From assembly GCF_001434255.1 (NCBI RefSeq), contig NZ_AZEY01000014.1, forward strand, positions 1-49,334: DNA of 49,334 nucleotides, read 5' to 3'. This stretch comes from Lentilactobacillus diolivorans DSM 14421 (GTDB lineage: Bacteria > Bacillota > Bacilli > Lactobacillales > Lactobacillaceae). Positions 38,800 to 47,505 of the stretch are shown piece after piece; position 1 is the first letter of the stretch, and the number at the start of each line of letters is the position of its first letter. The translations under genes were made by a program, and so were the position numbers. The notes under the pieces are model-generated. The model had not been told where the DNA came from and searched no databases. It saw only the letters and a program-made list of their open reading frames with translations.

Positions 38800-39785
38800 T
38801 TAGTCGACGCAGATTTGTTGAATTTTTCTCCATGGTAAATGAGCCACCAGTCGGCCCTGGCGAGGAAAATCGCCAAGTTGGAGTACTCTTGTGAATAAAT
38901 AGGTTAAATATTTGTTGAATTTTAAAGCGTTGACTTTGGCCCCAGTCGGGTTGACACTTTACGACCAATTACTAAAGTTTGAATGCTTCGTTCCGCCACA
39001 TTATTACGGATCGCCGCTTGAGAATCGGTTAAGCAGACTTTTAACGCCACCCGCTGATTAACCAAATAAGTAATCGCTTTACCCAGTTTGGATTTTTCAA
39101 TCGCCGGGTTGTGAATTGCCAATGCGAAGAACTGGTCGACAATTGGTTTTCTTTTGACGGATAACTAACTGAACAAATTAGACGCTCATGCTGCTTGTTG
39201 TGACAATTCCACTTGCATCTCCACAAATTTTTATTTGGCGTCTGCTCAGCAGCCCGCGTGAATTATTTTGGGTGGCAGTGCATCATATCAGCATACAACC
39301 ATTCTACGACGGTTCTACTCCGTGATGGTGCGTAGAAAAATGACAATTGGCTGTGATAACAGCTAATCAATTTGCCGCTGCTAAACTGTGTGGGATCAAA
39401 GATACCCTGTTGTTAACTTATCACCATCGTAATTGATATCGGCTGAACATTGCAGATGCTTACCAATTTCTCGATAACGTTGAACTATGTATAACTTGAC
39501 TGGTTGGAAATGCAGCTTTTTTCCAATCATTTTTTTGAAAACCATGTACTGGTGGCCATACGCGTCACAATGACGATCTGCTAATGTGATAAATTCCTCC
39601 TTTAATAGTAATTTTCATTTGCAAATGACATACTATGACCGTTTCGACTTGTTTCCCATTTGACTCCGGTTGGTTGAAAACACCATTATTATCATCGTCA
39701 AATAACTAGGTTTGACCATTTCCTGGCGACCGCTCGCTAGATTTACCAGAATGTATTTTGTTTTTATGATTAACTTCTGCAGTAA
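38800..39785 (-). mobile_element. Degenerate IS66-family transposase
   Basis: Pieces of an IS66 transposase appear in order in all three minus frames. From about 39760 to 39650 there is GKSSERSPGNGQT-stop-LFDDD and QVETV; then GKKLHFQPVKLYIVQRYRE; then PHSLAAAN; around 39060 KSKLGKAITYLVNQR and NNVAERSIQTLVIGRK; finally KYLTYLFTRVLQLGDFP and LPWRK, ending at a stop at 38802-38800. At least four frameshifts or stops break it. No clear terminal repeats or target duplication remain, so the limits are approximate. It is an old insertion between the GH59-like gene and the sugar porter. Confidence 0.85.
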
Positions 39786-40099
39786 GTGAAAAAATGTCTA
39801 CTATATTTTAAATATGGTTAGTCAATGAAGTTCAATAAAAGCTTTTATGATCTTTCCCTTTATGGATTGATATGACATTATTCGGCATTGGTGTTCAACC
39901 TAATGATCATAGAGTCTTAATTTCTATAAGAACTGATGTGAGATGAACCAATTTAAATGTGAAGCCCGAGGATACTTATGATCTAGTCCGCGGTTGTGAA
40001 AAAAATACTTAGAAGAAAATGCTTACAGAACATTGAAAAATCGGATAGATTGCTTTAATTGTAATCATGATCCAAAAAAGGATTGCGGAGAAATGGCAC

Positions 40100-40114
40100 T
40101 TGTAAGCGGAATCA
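40100..40114 (+). promoter_or_regulatory. cre site upstream of the sugar porter
   Basis: TTGTAAGCGGAATCA fits the catabolite-response consensus completely. With its next two bases it is identical over 17 bases to the site between kdgK and uxuA. Confidence 0.75.
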
Positions 40115-40212
40115 TAAATTGGTGATTGATTAAAAGATAAACTGAATCAAGTTGAGCTAGTTTTAACATCATTGAAATATGTGAATTAAAGTGTTATTCT
40201 TCTATTGTGTCT

Positions 40213-40240
40213 TTAGAATATTAGTACATTAATATATCAG
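40213..40240. promoter_or_regulatory. Paired AT-rich operator motifs
   Basis: TTAGAATATTAGTA is identical to 49007-49020. The following ATTAATATATCAG is the complement of the TTGATATATTAAT motif seen at 35181, 43779 and 47361. Likely binding site of one regulator. Confidence 0.6.
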
Positions 40241-40396
40241 TGTGCAAAAAAATGACCGACCCAAACGATAGGTTGAGACTTTTTTCAGAAAATAGTTTTT
40301 TCCTAAAACTATCTCGATTTGTATTCAATATGTCACAAAAGAGGATAGGTTTGAACAGTCGGTTTTTGCATATTTAATCCTAGGAGGGGTTATCTT

Positions 40397-41800
40397 TTGA
40401 AAAAGAATGTTGTAGTCAAATCTTCCAATAGCCATGATTTTCCACGGTATCTAACAATTACCGTTTTTATTGCAGCTCTTGGTGGACTGTTATTCGGGTA
40501 TGATCAAGGTGTTATGTCCGGTGCTGTTACGTTTATTGGTCATACGTTTGCTATGTCAAGCGGATTATTAGGGTTCATTTCTGGTTGTATTCCTTTGGGG
40601 GCAATGGTTGGTTGTTTAATTGCCGGATACTTGGCTGATCGAATTGGCAGGAAAATCATGATGTTCGTTTCCGCAATATTGTTTGCGCTTTCGGGGGTTG
40701 GCTGTGCATTTGCCGGTAACGTTGCAATTTTAATTATTTCTCGTTTAATTGGTGGTTTAGGAATTGGAATGGTGTCTACACTGGTTCCTTTATACATTGC
40801 TGAAATTTCTCCAAAACAAGTTCGTGGAAAAATGGTTGGCAGTTATCAACTAGCAGTTGCATCAGGAATATTTGTTGTTTATGTGATTAATGCGTTAATT
40901 GCTAACACACATACGATTGCTTGGAATCAAGATATTGGTTGGCGGATGATGTTCCTAGCGGGCATTGTTCCTGGCATCCTTTTCTTTGTCCTATTATTTT
41001 TCATTCCGGAAAGTCCACGATTCTTAGTTAGCAAAAATCAAGATGAACAAGCAAAAAGGATTATGGGAAAAGTGAGTTATAATTCTGAACAAACAATCTC
41101 GACTGAAGTTAACGAAATCAAAAAGACAATTCATTCAGAGACTTCAAACGGTACATTTCTTAAAGAGTTATTCAAAAAGGGGACACGAATGGCATTATTC
41201 ATTGCTGTCATGTGTTCCGTGTTTCAACAATTAACGGGGGTCAGTGCGGTAGCTTATTATGCACCAGTTATTTTTAAAAATGCTGGTGCAGGAACCAACG
41301 CGGCCATGATTGAAACGGTGGCCATCGGATTGGTTAAGGTATTATTTGTTCTATTCTTTATGGGAATGATTGATAGACTCGGACGAAAGCGACTGCTCAA
41401 ATGGGGTGGATATGGAATGGCAGCTTGTATGCTATTGCTGGCGTTCTGTTTCGACCAAACTTCCATGTCAAAAATCTTTGATGTATTTATCATCGCTTTA
41501 ATCATCATCCATACGAGTATTTTTGAAATGTCCTGGGGCGGTGGTGCCTGGGTCTTGATTTCTGAAATGTTTCCAAATAAAATTCGTGGTCGAGCTTCAT
41601 CAATTGCGTCATTCGCATTATGGGCCGCAACTTACGCAGTTACTCAATTATTTCCAGTGATGCTCGATAAGTTAGGAAGTGTTTGGACATTTGTTATTTT
41701 TGGCATTTTCTGTATTGCGATGGGGATGTTTATTCAGCTGTTCTTCAGTGAGACCGCTGGGAAGTCATTGGAACAAATTCAAGAAGATTCAAAGAAATAA
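40397..41800 (+). CDS. Sugar-porter family MFS symporter
   Basis: A 467-aa, 12-helix sugar:proton symporter. It starts at TTG 40397 behind GGAGGGG. Sugar-porter signatures are GYDQGVMSG in helix 1, DRIGRK after helix 2, PESPRFLVSK after helix 6, QQLTGVSAVAYY in helix 7 and ETAGKSLEQIQ at the end. Relatives carry xylose, arabinose, galactose or glucose. In this locus a pentose, galactose or glucuronide is plausible. It carries a cre site and the island's AT-rich motifs upstream. Confidence 0.9.
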   Translation: MKKNVVVKSSNSHDFPRYLTITVFIAALGGLLFGYDQGVMSGAVTFIGHTFAMSSGLLGFISGCIPLGAMVGCLIAGYLADRIGRKIMMFVSAILFALSGVGCAFAGNVAILIISRLIGGLGIGMVSTLVPLYIAEISPKQVRGKMVGSYQLAVASGIFVVYVINALIANTHTIAWNQDIGWRMMFLAGIVPGILFFVLLFFIPESPRFLVSKNQDEQAKRIMGKVSYNSEQTISTEVNEIKKTIHSETSNGTFLKELFKKGTRMALFIAVMCSVFQQLTGVSAVAYYAPVIFKNAGAGTNAAMIETVAIGLVKVLFVLFFMGMIDRLGRKRLLKWGGYGMAACMLLLAFCFDQTSMSKIFDVFIIALIIIHTSIFEMSWGGGAWVLISEMFPNKIRGRASSIASFALWAATYAVTQLFPVMLDKLGSVWTFVIFGIFCIAMGMFIQLFFSETAGKSLEQIQEDSKK

Positions 41801-41819
41801 TGATTTTTGCTGTGTACCT

Positions 41820-42558
41820 TTTTCAATTAACATAGATGTGATCGAGACTGGTTTGGACGGAGGGACAGCAATAACTGGAAGAAGAGCGTTAATCCATCCA
41901 CTAAGGTTGTAATGGTAATAAGTTCACTGGATAAGGTCGTTATGTTAGATTAACAGCGACTAAGGTTATTGGCGGTCAAGATGGGCTAGTGGAATTTCAA
42001 GTTTATGTTAATGATATTTCTAATAGTGGTTTCACAACTTCAAGCAGTTCGGTAGATTCATCGACGACTAATTTAGCCCAAACGGTTCAATCTACTAGTC
42101 CCTCCACAGCTGGTTTCTCAAGTTCTTTAACAGAAACCGGCTTATCTGGGGCTTCAGATGCTTTAGAACCTTCGACTACTCTTGATCGAGGGGCAGTTAG
42201 GATTGGGACCTATATTTACGCGGATAAATCTGTTAATATTCAAAATGTTACGGGATGTCAAATTCAATGCTGGGAAATTAAGGTATAACTTTCGTGATTT
42301 TGACGGTTGGCTATATCACTACAAAAAATAACTATGTTAAACTATTTTATTATTCAAGTCTGCCAGTTTCCAAAACTATTAAGGTTATTGCCAAATATGG
42401 AATTCATTCATATCGACAAGCCTTGTTGACAAATGAAACTGGTTATTATCGCGTAGCAGATTGTATTTCAGAATAGACCAAAGAATAGGACTCGTTACCG
42501 ATTAACAAACGGCGCTTATATTTGCGCAAACAAGAAATTTGTTAAACCACCTTTTTGA
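41820..42558 (+). pseudogene. Decayed C-terminal part of a secreted glycoside-hydrolase-like protein
   Basis: Translation of changing frames gives the end of an F5/8 type C (CBM32-like) fold (NGNKFTG-stop-GRYVRLTATKV, LVEFQVYVNDIS, about 41920-42022). A Ser/Thr linker (42023-42180) follows, then a DUF5776-like region: RIGTYIYADKSVNI, KLFYYSSLPVSKTIKVIAK (42320-42400), and RTRYRLTNGAYICANKKFV up to the stop at 42556-42558. At least three frameshifts and several stops are present, and the catalytic part is absent. The layout matches the tail of the GH59-like protein. It is probably what remains of a second secreted enzyme after the deletion or rearrangement that brought in the sugar porter. Confidence 0.75.
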
Positions 42559-42971
42559 TGAATGAGATTTAATGAGTGATAGTTTTCCAAGTAATTCGGG
42601 ATTGCAAAATTTTATATTGGATGAAAAAGGTAAATGATCAAAGAATACGAAGGTGTATTTGTGATTGGTTGATGTTGATATTTTGAGATGCCTGATAGTT
42701 AATCTTGTGAACGTTACGTCGGATGATTGTTAAATGACAATTAATTATATTCGATTGTTTCTGAAGTATAAAACAAAAGCTAAGAATCTCGCTTGGTTAG
42801 CGTAATTCTTAGCTTTTGCTTTTTTATCTTCTTTAGGGTTGTAAGTATTATGGTATAGACTAATTAGTTTGTCGTTTAGATATTATTTATTGGTAAAAGT
42901 GTTCTGATGATATAATTAATTGCAATTAACATCTTATTAATACGGATGTACAAAATGACCTTATGTGATTT
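42559..42971. other. Intergenic region
   Basis: AT-rich with no open frame. It contains only the terminator at 42775-42817, which can serve the GntR-type gene (minus). Confidence 0.6.
42775..42817. terminator. Terminator (bidirectional)
   Basis: AAAAGCTAAGAAT pairs with ATTCTTAGCTTTT, with CGCT/AGCG inside. T-runs on both sides. Likely ends the GntR-type transcript. Confidence 0.8.
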
Positions 42972-43637
42972 TTAACGATTTTCTTCAAAGTAATCTGGAA
43001 ACTTTTTCAGTAGGTTGTTTTTTTCGGCCAGCATCAAGTTGAGATGGTTAAAAGCACGACGACCTGCTAAGGATTTGTCATGTTTCTTGATGGCTTCAAC
43101 AATGCCCTCATGTTGTTGCAAGATTTTGTCAACGGGCATTTCGGTTTGCTGAATTCGCAAGAAACGATAACGGTCAAGTTGAAGCGTGAGAGCCTTTAAC
43201 CAGTTCCAAACTTCATCTTTATCAGTCGCTGTATAAAACATTTTATGAAAGTCATTGTCTAGGTAAAAAAAGTCTTCACTATTTTTTTGTTTGGTAGCTA
43301 GTTCTTGCTTGCTGATTAGATTCTTGGCGTCCAAAATATTCGATTCACTCATGTTGATGGCTGCTTCCTTGACAACGTCACGTTCAACGCTTTGACGAAC
43401 AAAACGCGCATTTAACGCACTTTTTAAACTAATTTTGGTCACGTATGTCCCACTTTGTGGAACCGTTGCCATTAAGCCATCGTTTTTCAATCGTAAAATG
43501 GCTTCCCGTACAGGAGTTCGGCTGATCTTTAGACGTTCAATTAGGTCTCTATCCTGAATGCGTTCTCCAGGTTTGAACTTGAGTTTGAGAATGTCATTTA
43601 AAATAGTTTGATAAGCAACTTCGTTTAGGCTTTCCAT
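42972..43637 (-). CDS. GntR-family regulator, FadR/FCD type
   Basis: A 221-aa regulator. The winged helix-turn-helix at about 5-65 shows KFKPGERIQDRDLIERLKIS and RTPVREAILRLKNDGL. The C-terminal FCD domain (about 80-205) has the Asp/His positions for a metal and ligand (DNDFHKMFY, HEGIVEAI). Regulators of this branch control uronate genes (UxuR/ExuR-like). Start ATG follows GAGGGA. It is divergent from the GH115 alpha-glucuronidase gene with operator-like motifs between, so it probably senses glucuronate, fructuronate or mannonate and governs the island. Confidence 0.9.
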   Translation of the reverse strand: MESLNEVAYQTILNDILKLKFKPGERIQDRDLIERLKISRTPVREAILRLKNDGLMATVPQSGTYVTKISLKSALNARFVRQSVERDVVKEAAINMSESNILDAKNLISKQELATKQKNSEDFFYLDNDFHKMFYTATDKDEVWNWLKALTLQLDRYRFLRIQQTEMPVDKILQQHEGIVEAIKKHDKSLAGRRAFNHLNLMLAEKNNLLKKFPDYFEENR

Positions 43638-43695
43638 GGTTATCCCTCATTAATAATTAGATTTAATCAATTATGCTTGTAATTGATAATTGTAA

Positions 43696-43709
43696 CACTA
43701 GTATTCTAA
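43696..43709. promoter_or_regulatory. AT-rich operator-like motif
   Basis: CACTAGTATTCTAA; its complement TTAGAATACTAGTG differs in one base from the motif TTAGAATATTAGT at 40213 and 49007. It lies about 60 bases before the GntR gene, where self-regulation would act. Confidence 0.55.
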
Positions 43710-43744
43710 CATTCACAGACCAAGTTGTAATATTCAACCAAATA

Positions 43745-43760
43745 TTGACAGCGGTTTCAA
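43745..43760 (-). promoter_or_regulatory. cre site between GntR and GH115 genes
   Basis: TTGAAACCGCTGTCAA on the minus strand fits the catabolite-response consensus at every defined base. Confidence 0.7.
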
Positions 43761-43778
43761 TGAGTGATAGATTTGCAA

Positions 43779-43790
43779 TTGATATATTAA
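43779..43790 (+). promoter_or_regulatory. AT-rich operator-like motif upstream of GH115
   Basis: TTGATATATTAA matches the start of the GH59-like gene motif at 35181. Confidence 0.5.
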
Positions 43791-43919
43791 GATTCTAGAT
43801 TAGTCAACCAAGATTGAATTTATTAATTTCGATAATAAATTTAGTTGCCGTGGATGGGGTTGGCAAAGTAGAAAATGTATTTTTAGTTCGTTCAAAACAA
43901 ATGAAAGGACGCTATGTAG

Positions 43920-45947
43920 TTGAGAACTAAATTTTTTATTTCAAAAGATACCAATGTTCAAACGAATTTCACTAACGACGTTCTTCGGAATGCAGCAGAA
44001 ATTTTGCAGAGAGATATCCGAAAAACAGTCACCAATCATAAATCTCACAATACCATTATATTGAAGGTGGATCTGGCTGCCAACTTGAAAGGTGACGCTT
44101 TTCAAGTTGTTTTTCCAGCAATTGATCGAATACTTGTTATTGCCAAAACTGAATTAGGAGTAATGTATGGTGCTTTGGCAATTTCTAAGGATGTCTTGGG
44201 AATTGATGATTTCTGGTTTTGGTTGGATAAGATGCCGAAATCGGTGCCATACGTGGAATTTCCAAAAGTTGAATCATTGAAAATGCCTGATTATCATGTT
44301 AAATACCGTGGCTGGTTTGTAAACGACGAACTATTAATTAATCACTGGGAGTATCGAGAATCAAATCAGTACGTTTGGATGCTAATCTTTGAAACATTGT
44401 TGCGCTGTGGTGGCAATATCGTCATTCCTGGAACGGATACCAATAGTCATTTGCATTGGCCATTAGCTTCTTCAATGGGTCTCATGATCGCCCATCACCA
44501 TGCGGAACCACTGGGTGCTGACATGTTTTCCCGAGTTTATCCAGATCTTGAAGCATCTTATTTGAAGCATCCTGATTTGTTTAAGAAAATTTGGCAGGAT
44601 AGTATCGATCGCCAGAAAGGAAGTAAAATTCTCTGGAATATCGGTTTTCGAGGACAAGGAGACCGACCATTTTGGGCTGATGATGATCATAATTACACAG
44701 AAGAAGATAAAGCTAAAGTCATCAATTCAGTGATTCAAACCCAGTATGAAATGGTTAAAAAAGCTGACCCTGATGCAATGTGCTCAATGAATATTTATGG
44801 TGAATCAACCGGCTTATATAATGAAGGGTTACTTAAAATACCAAAGGATGTTATCCAGATTTGGGCTGACAACGGCTATGGCAAGATGGTTTCACGTCGG
44901 CAGGGAAATGATGATCCACGAAGTGCCGTCCTTTCTTCAAAAAACGATCAAATTGCTCAAGGAATTTACTATCATGTGGCATTCCATGATTTACAAGCAT
45001 CCAATTTCTTAACCTTGTTACAGATTGATCCACACTATGTTGCCGATCAATTAATGCAGGTTCGACAGGCTGGAATGGATGATCTGGTGATTGCCAATAC
45101 CGGAAGCATTAAGCCACATATTTTCTATTTACGTCTGATTGCACAAACTTGGCGCAGTAATTATAAGCTGGGATCCAATTCAGATATCTTAAATGAATAT
45201 GTTGGGATCTATTACGAGTCACATCTAAGCGAAATTGCTGCACTTTACACCCGATATTTCCAGACAACCTTCAATTATCGGCATTTTGAAGATCAAAAAG
45301 CTGGTGACGAATTCTACGTTTATACACTGAGAAAGGCGATTGCAACCTGGCTGGCTAAACGTGATCAAATGCCGGAAATGGAGTGGCTAACCGGGACTAA
45401 TCAATTTGCCGCTCAGCTTAGACAAATTGACGACTTAATTAAGCCACATGTTCAACCATTTATTAAGCTGGCAACTGACACTACCGTTTTGATGAAACGA
45501 TTGCCGGCAGACGATGCAGGTCGTTTATACAACGACTTGTGGCTAAGTATTGCCATTCACACGTACTCAATTAAAGCGCTTAAACTACTGATTGACGCGT
45601 TTAAATCATACGATGGCCATGATTTTGTTGGTGCATTTTTGAAAGTTGATCAAGCCAAAAAGAATATGCAAACGATGACGAGTCGATGGTTGAATAACCC
45701 ATTAGCCAAGTGGCGTCATTTCTTTGATAATGATTGCTATACCAATATCACATTAGCCGCCCAAACCTTAGCGACTTTGGAAAATGTCATTCGGATTACT
45801 TGCGATGGGCCGGATGAGGATCAATGGGAACGGAAATATTTGATGCGTAAGAGCGATGCAAAAGTCATGTTATTGTCGAACACGCACAAAGCATACAGTG
45901 ATGATGAAATTGCATCTCGTCTAGAGGGTAATGACGAGTCACTATAA
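43920..45947 (+). CDS. GH115 alpha-glucuronidase, intracellular
   Basis: A 675-aa protein starting at TTG 43920, ten bases after AAAGGA; no ATG is available. No signal peptide. GH115-like features are an N-terminal alpha/beta domain (to about 130; TELGVMYGALAIS), then VKYRGWFVNDELL, the GLMIAHHHAEPLG block with His192-194 and Glu196, and GFRGQGDRPFWADD. GH115 enzymes release (4-O-methyl-)glucuronic acid from xylan or from arabinogalactan. Being cytosolic, this one should act on imported oligosaccharides. It lies next to GntR, KdgK and UxuA, which take the released uronate onward. It is shorter than many GH115 enzymes, which often exceed 800 residues. Confidence 0.88.
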   Translation: MRTKFFISKDTNVQTNFTNDVLRNAAEILQRDIRKTVTNHKSHNTIILKVDLAANLKGDAFQVVFPAIDRILVIAKTELGVMYGALAISKDVLGIDDFWFWLDKMPKSVPYVEFPKVESLKMPDYHVKYRGWFVNDELLINHWEYRESNQYVWMLIFETLLRCGGNIVIPGTDTNSHLHWPLASSMGLMIAHHHAEPLGADMFSRVYPDLEASYLKHPDLFKKIWQDSIDRQKGSKILWNIGFRGQGDRPFWADDDHNYTEEDKAKVINSVIQTQYEMVKKADPDAMCSMNIYGESTGLYNEGLLKIPKDVIQIWADNGYGKMVSRRQGNDDPRSAVLSSKNDQIAQGIYYHVAFHDLQASNFLTLLQIDPHYVADQLMQVRQAGMDDLVIANTGSIKPHIFYLRLIAQTWRSNYKLGSNSDILNEYVGIYYESHLSEIAALYTRYFQTTFNYRHFEDQKAGDEFYVYTLRKAIATWLAKRDQMPEMEWLTGTNQFAAQLRQIDDLIKPHVQPFIKLATDTTVLMKRLPADDAGRLYNDLWLSIAIHTYSIKALKLLIDAFKSYDGHDFVGAFLKVDQAKKNMQTMTSRWLNNPLAKWRHFFDNDCYTNITLAAQTLATLENVIRITCDGPDEDQWERKYLMRKSDAKVMLLSNTHKAYSDDEIASRLEGNDESL

Positions 45948-46003
45948 ATATCGAAGATCCGTTGATTTTCCTTGTTAATGATCATAAATAAAAAGTGAAG
46001 AGA

Positions 46004-46037
46004 CTGGGATATCGTCAAAATGGATCCCAGCTTTTTT
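46004..46037 (+). terminator. Terminator of the GH115 gene
   Basis: CTGGGAT and ATCCCAG form the stem, followed by six T. It lies about 55 bases after the stop. Confidence 0.8.
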
Positions 46038-46070
46038 GCTTCGGGTACAACCAGTGAGTATCTGATATAA

Positions 46071-46124
46071 AAAACAGTTCTGTTGAAATCTCTTTTATAG
46101 AGGGGGATTCAACAGAGCTGTTTT
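46071..46124 (-). terminator. Terminator of the KDG kinase gene
   Basis: TTCAACAGAACTGTTTT (minus strand, 46087-46071) pairs with AAAACAGCTCTGTTGAA; a six-base T-run follows on the minus strand. Confidence 0.82.
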
Positions 46125-46179
46125 AAGTTAACAATAAGTTAGTGGTCTAAGACTATTGACGGAAGATTTTGGAATTTGC

Positions 46180-47199
46180 TTATCGATTCATTGCTGATCC
46201 ACCCGTTGCGGCAAGTTGGGTGATCTCATTATCAAAGGCGAGGTTAAAATCACCGGAGATTGTTAGTTTGGTGACACTGGCTGCAATACCGTAATTCACC
46301 GTTTTTTGCAGGTCGAATTGATTCATAATACCGTGCATGATTCCCGCGGCAAAGGCATCCCCACCGCCAACACCTTCGTAAACTTGAACGGAGTGGACCG
46401 GGCTTTCATAAAACGTCTGATCATTAAGTAACATTGCCGTCCACTGACTTGATTCAACAGAATAGATGTTTCGAAGAACAGATCCGATTGTCTCTAGGTT
46501 AGGGTATGTGGCAGCCAATTTAAGCATCGCTTGCTTAAATTGCTGTTTTTGGGCGATACCGTCAGCCATGTTGCCATCGAACGCTTTAATACCAAACGAG
46601 GATTCAAAATCTTCATCATGAGCAAAAACAATTGAGACGTAAGGCATGATCATGCTTGAAAACTTTTGAGCATCTTTGGTTGACCAAAGTTTTCCGCGAA
46701 AGTTGGCATCATAGACAACTTTGATGCCGTGCTTTTTACAGTAAATAGCCGCATCTAAAACGGTATCTTGAAGTTGAGGTGATAAGGCTGGCGTAATGCC
46801 AGAAACGTAGAAATAATCAGTGGTTTTTAATAGCCTTTTCCAATCATATTCATTATCATTAGAGGTTGCAAACGAACTATGGGCACGATCATAAACAACG
46901 TTGGTTCCTCTAACACTAGTCCCTTTTTCAAAGTAGTAAGTGCCGATTCGTTCACCGCCGCGAAGAATTTTTGTGGTGTCGACACCATATCCACGAAGTC
47001 GAAAAAGAGCTGACTCCCCGAGGATGTTTTGAGGCAGCTTGGTGATGTAGCAACTCTGATCGCCCAGTAGTGCTAGCGAAACGGCAACGTTAGCCTCGGC
47101 ACCGCCGAATGATGCTTCAAATGAAGTGGCTTGAACGATCCGAGTACAACTATTAGGTTTGAACCGCAGCATTAATTCTCCCAATGATGTTAATTTCAT
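46180..47199 (-). CDS. kdgK: 2-keto-3-deoxygluconate kinase (PfkB family)
   Basis: A 339-aa sugar kinase of the PfkB/ribokinase family. Family signs are GELMLRFKP at the start, FGGAEANVAVSLALLG (about 32-47) and the catalytic-base motif GVGGGDAFAAG near the C-terminus. KdgK phosphorylates 2-keto-3-deoxygluconate, the product of mannonate dehydratase, to KDPG. The divergent partner UxuA supports that substrate. Start ATG behind TAGGAG. Fructokinase activity is a less likely alternative. Confidence 0.88.
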   Translation of the reverse strand: MKLTSLGELMLRFKPNSCTRIVQATSFEASFGGAEANVAVSLALLGDQSCYITKLPQNILGESALFRLRGYGVDTTKILRGGERIGTYYFEKGTSVRGTNVVYDRAHSSFATSNDNEYDWKRLLKTTDYFYVSGITPALSPQLQDTVLDAAIYCKKHGIKVVYDANFRGKLWSTKDAQKFSSMIMPYVSIVFAHDEDFESSFGIKAFDGNMADGIAQKQQFKQAMLKLAATYPNLETIGSVLRNIYSVESSQWTAMLLNDQTFYESPVHSVQVYEGVGGGDAFAAGIMHGIMNQFDLQKTVNYGIAASVTKLTISGDFNLAFDNEITQLAATGGSAMNR

Positions 47200-47333
47200 G
47201 TTAATCGTCTCCTAAATATTGTTTATTATTTTGCTTAATTTGGTTACTATTAGAAAAGGTGTTTCAGCGATGTTAAACGCCCTGTGAGTCCGATCGAAGG
47301 GTACATTTCATAGAATTTAGTTGCAATAGGATA

Positions 47334-47348
47334 TGATTCCGCTTACAA
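47334..47348 (-). promoter_or_regulatory. cre site between kdgK and uxuA
   Basis: TTGTAAGCGGAATCA on the minus strand fits the catabolite-response consensus fully and is identical, with two flanking bases, to that at 40100. Confidence 0.75.
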
Positions 47349-47354
47349 TGTGTA

Positions 47355-47373
47355 TTGTATATTAATATATCAA
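47355..47373. promoter_or_regulatory. AT-rich palindromic operator between kdgK and uxuA
   Basis: TTGTATATTAATATATCAA is a near-perfect palindrome centred on ATATTAATAT and contains the complement of TTGATATATTAAT. Candidate GntR-regulator site serving both genes. Confidence 0.65.
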
Positions 47374-47505
47374 TTTGTCAAATTAATGATGGCTAACCGT
47401 TGACGGTATCTTTTGGTTATGGTAAGTTGTGAATGGCTTTTATTAAAATATATTAAAATACCAGTTAAGTTTTACTTTATTTAATCAATCCACAAGGAGG
47501 AAACA

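Larger units (their letters stand above)
39786..40396. other. Intergenic region and leader of the sugar porter
   Basis: AT-rich, without an open frame. It holds a cre site (40100-40114), two AT-rich operator-like motifs (40213-40226 and 40228-40240) and the ribosome site TAGGAGGGG at 40380-40388. Confidence 0.6.

Noticed and set aside
38771-39226. Three short overlapping minus-strand frames taken as separate genes
   Set aside because: They are fragments of one broken IS66 transposase.
45821-46018. 65-aa minus-strand frame at the end of the GH115 gene
   Set aside because: Antisense to the alpha-glucuronidase 3' end, with no ribosome site or family resemblance.
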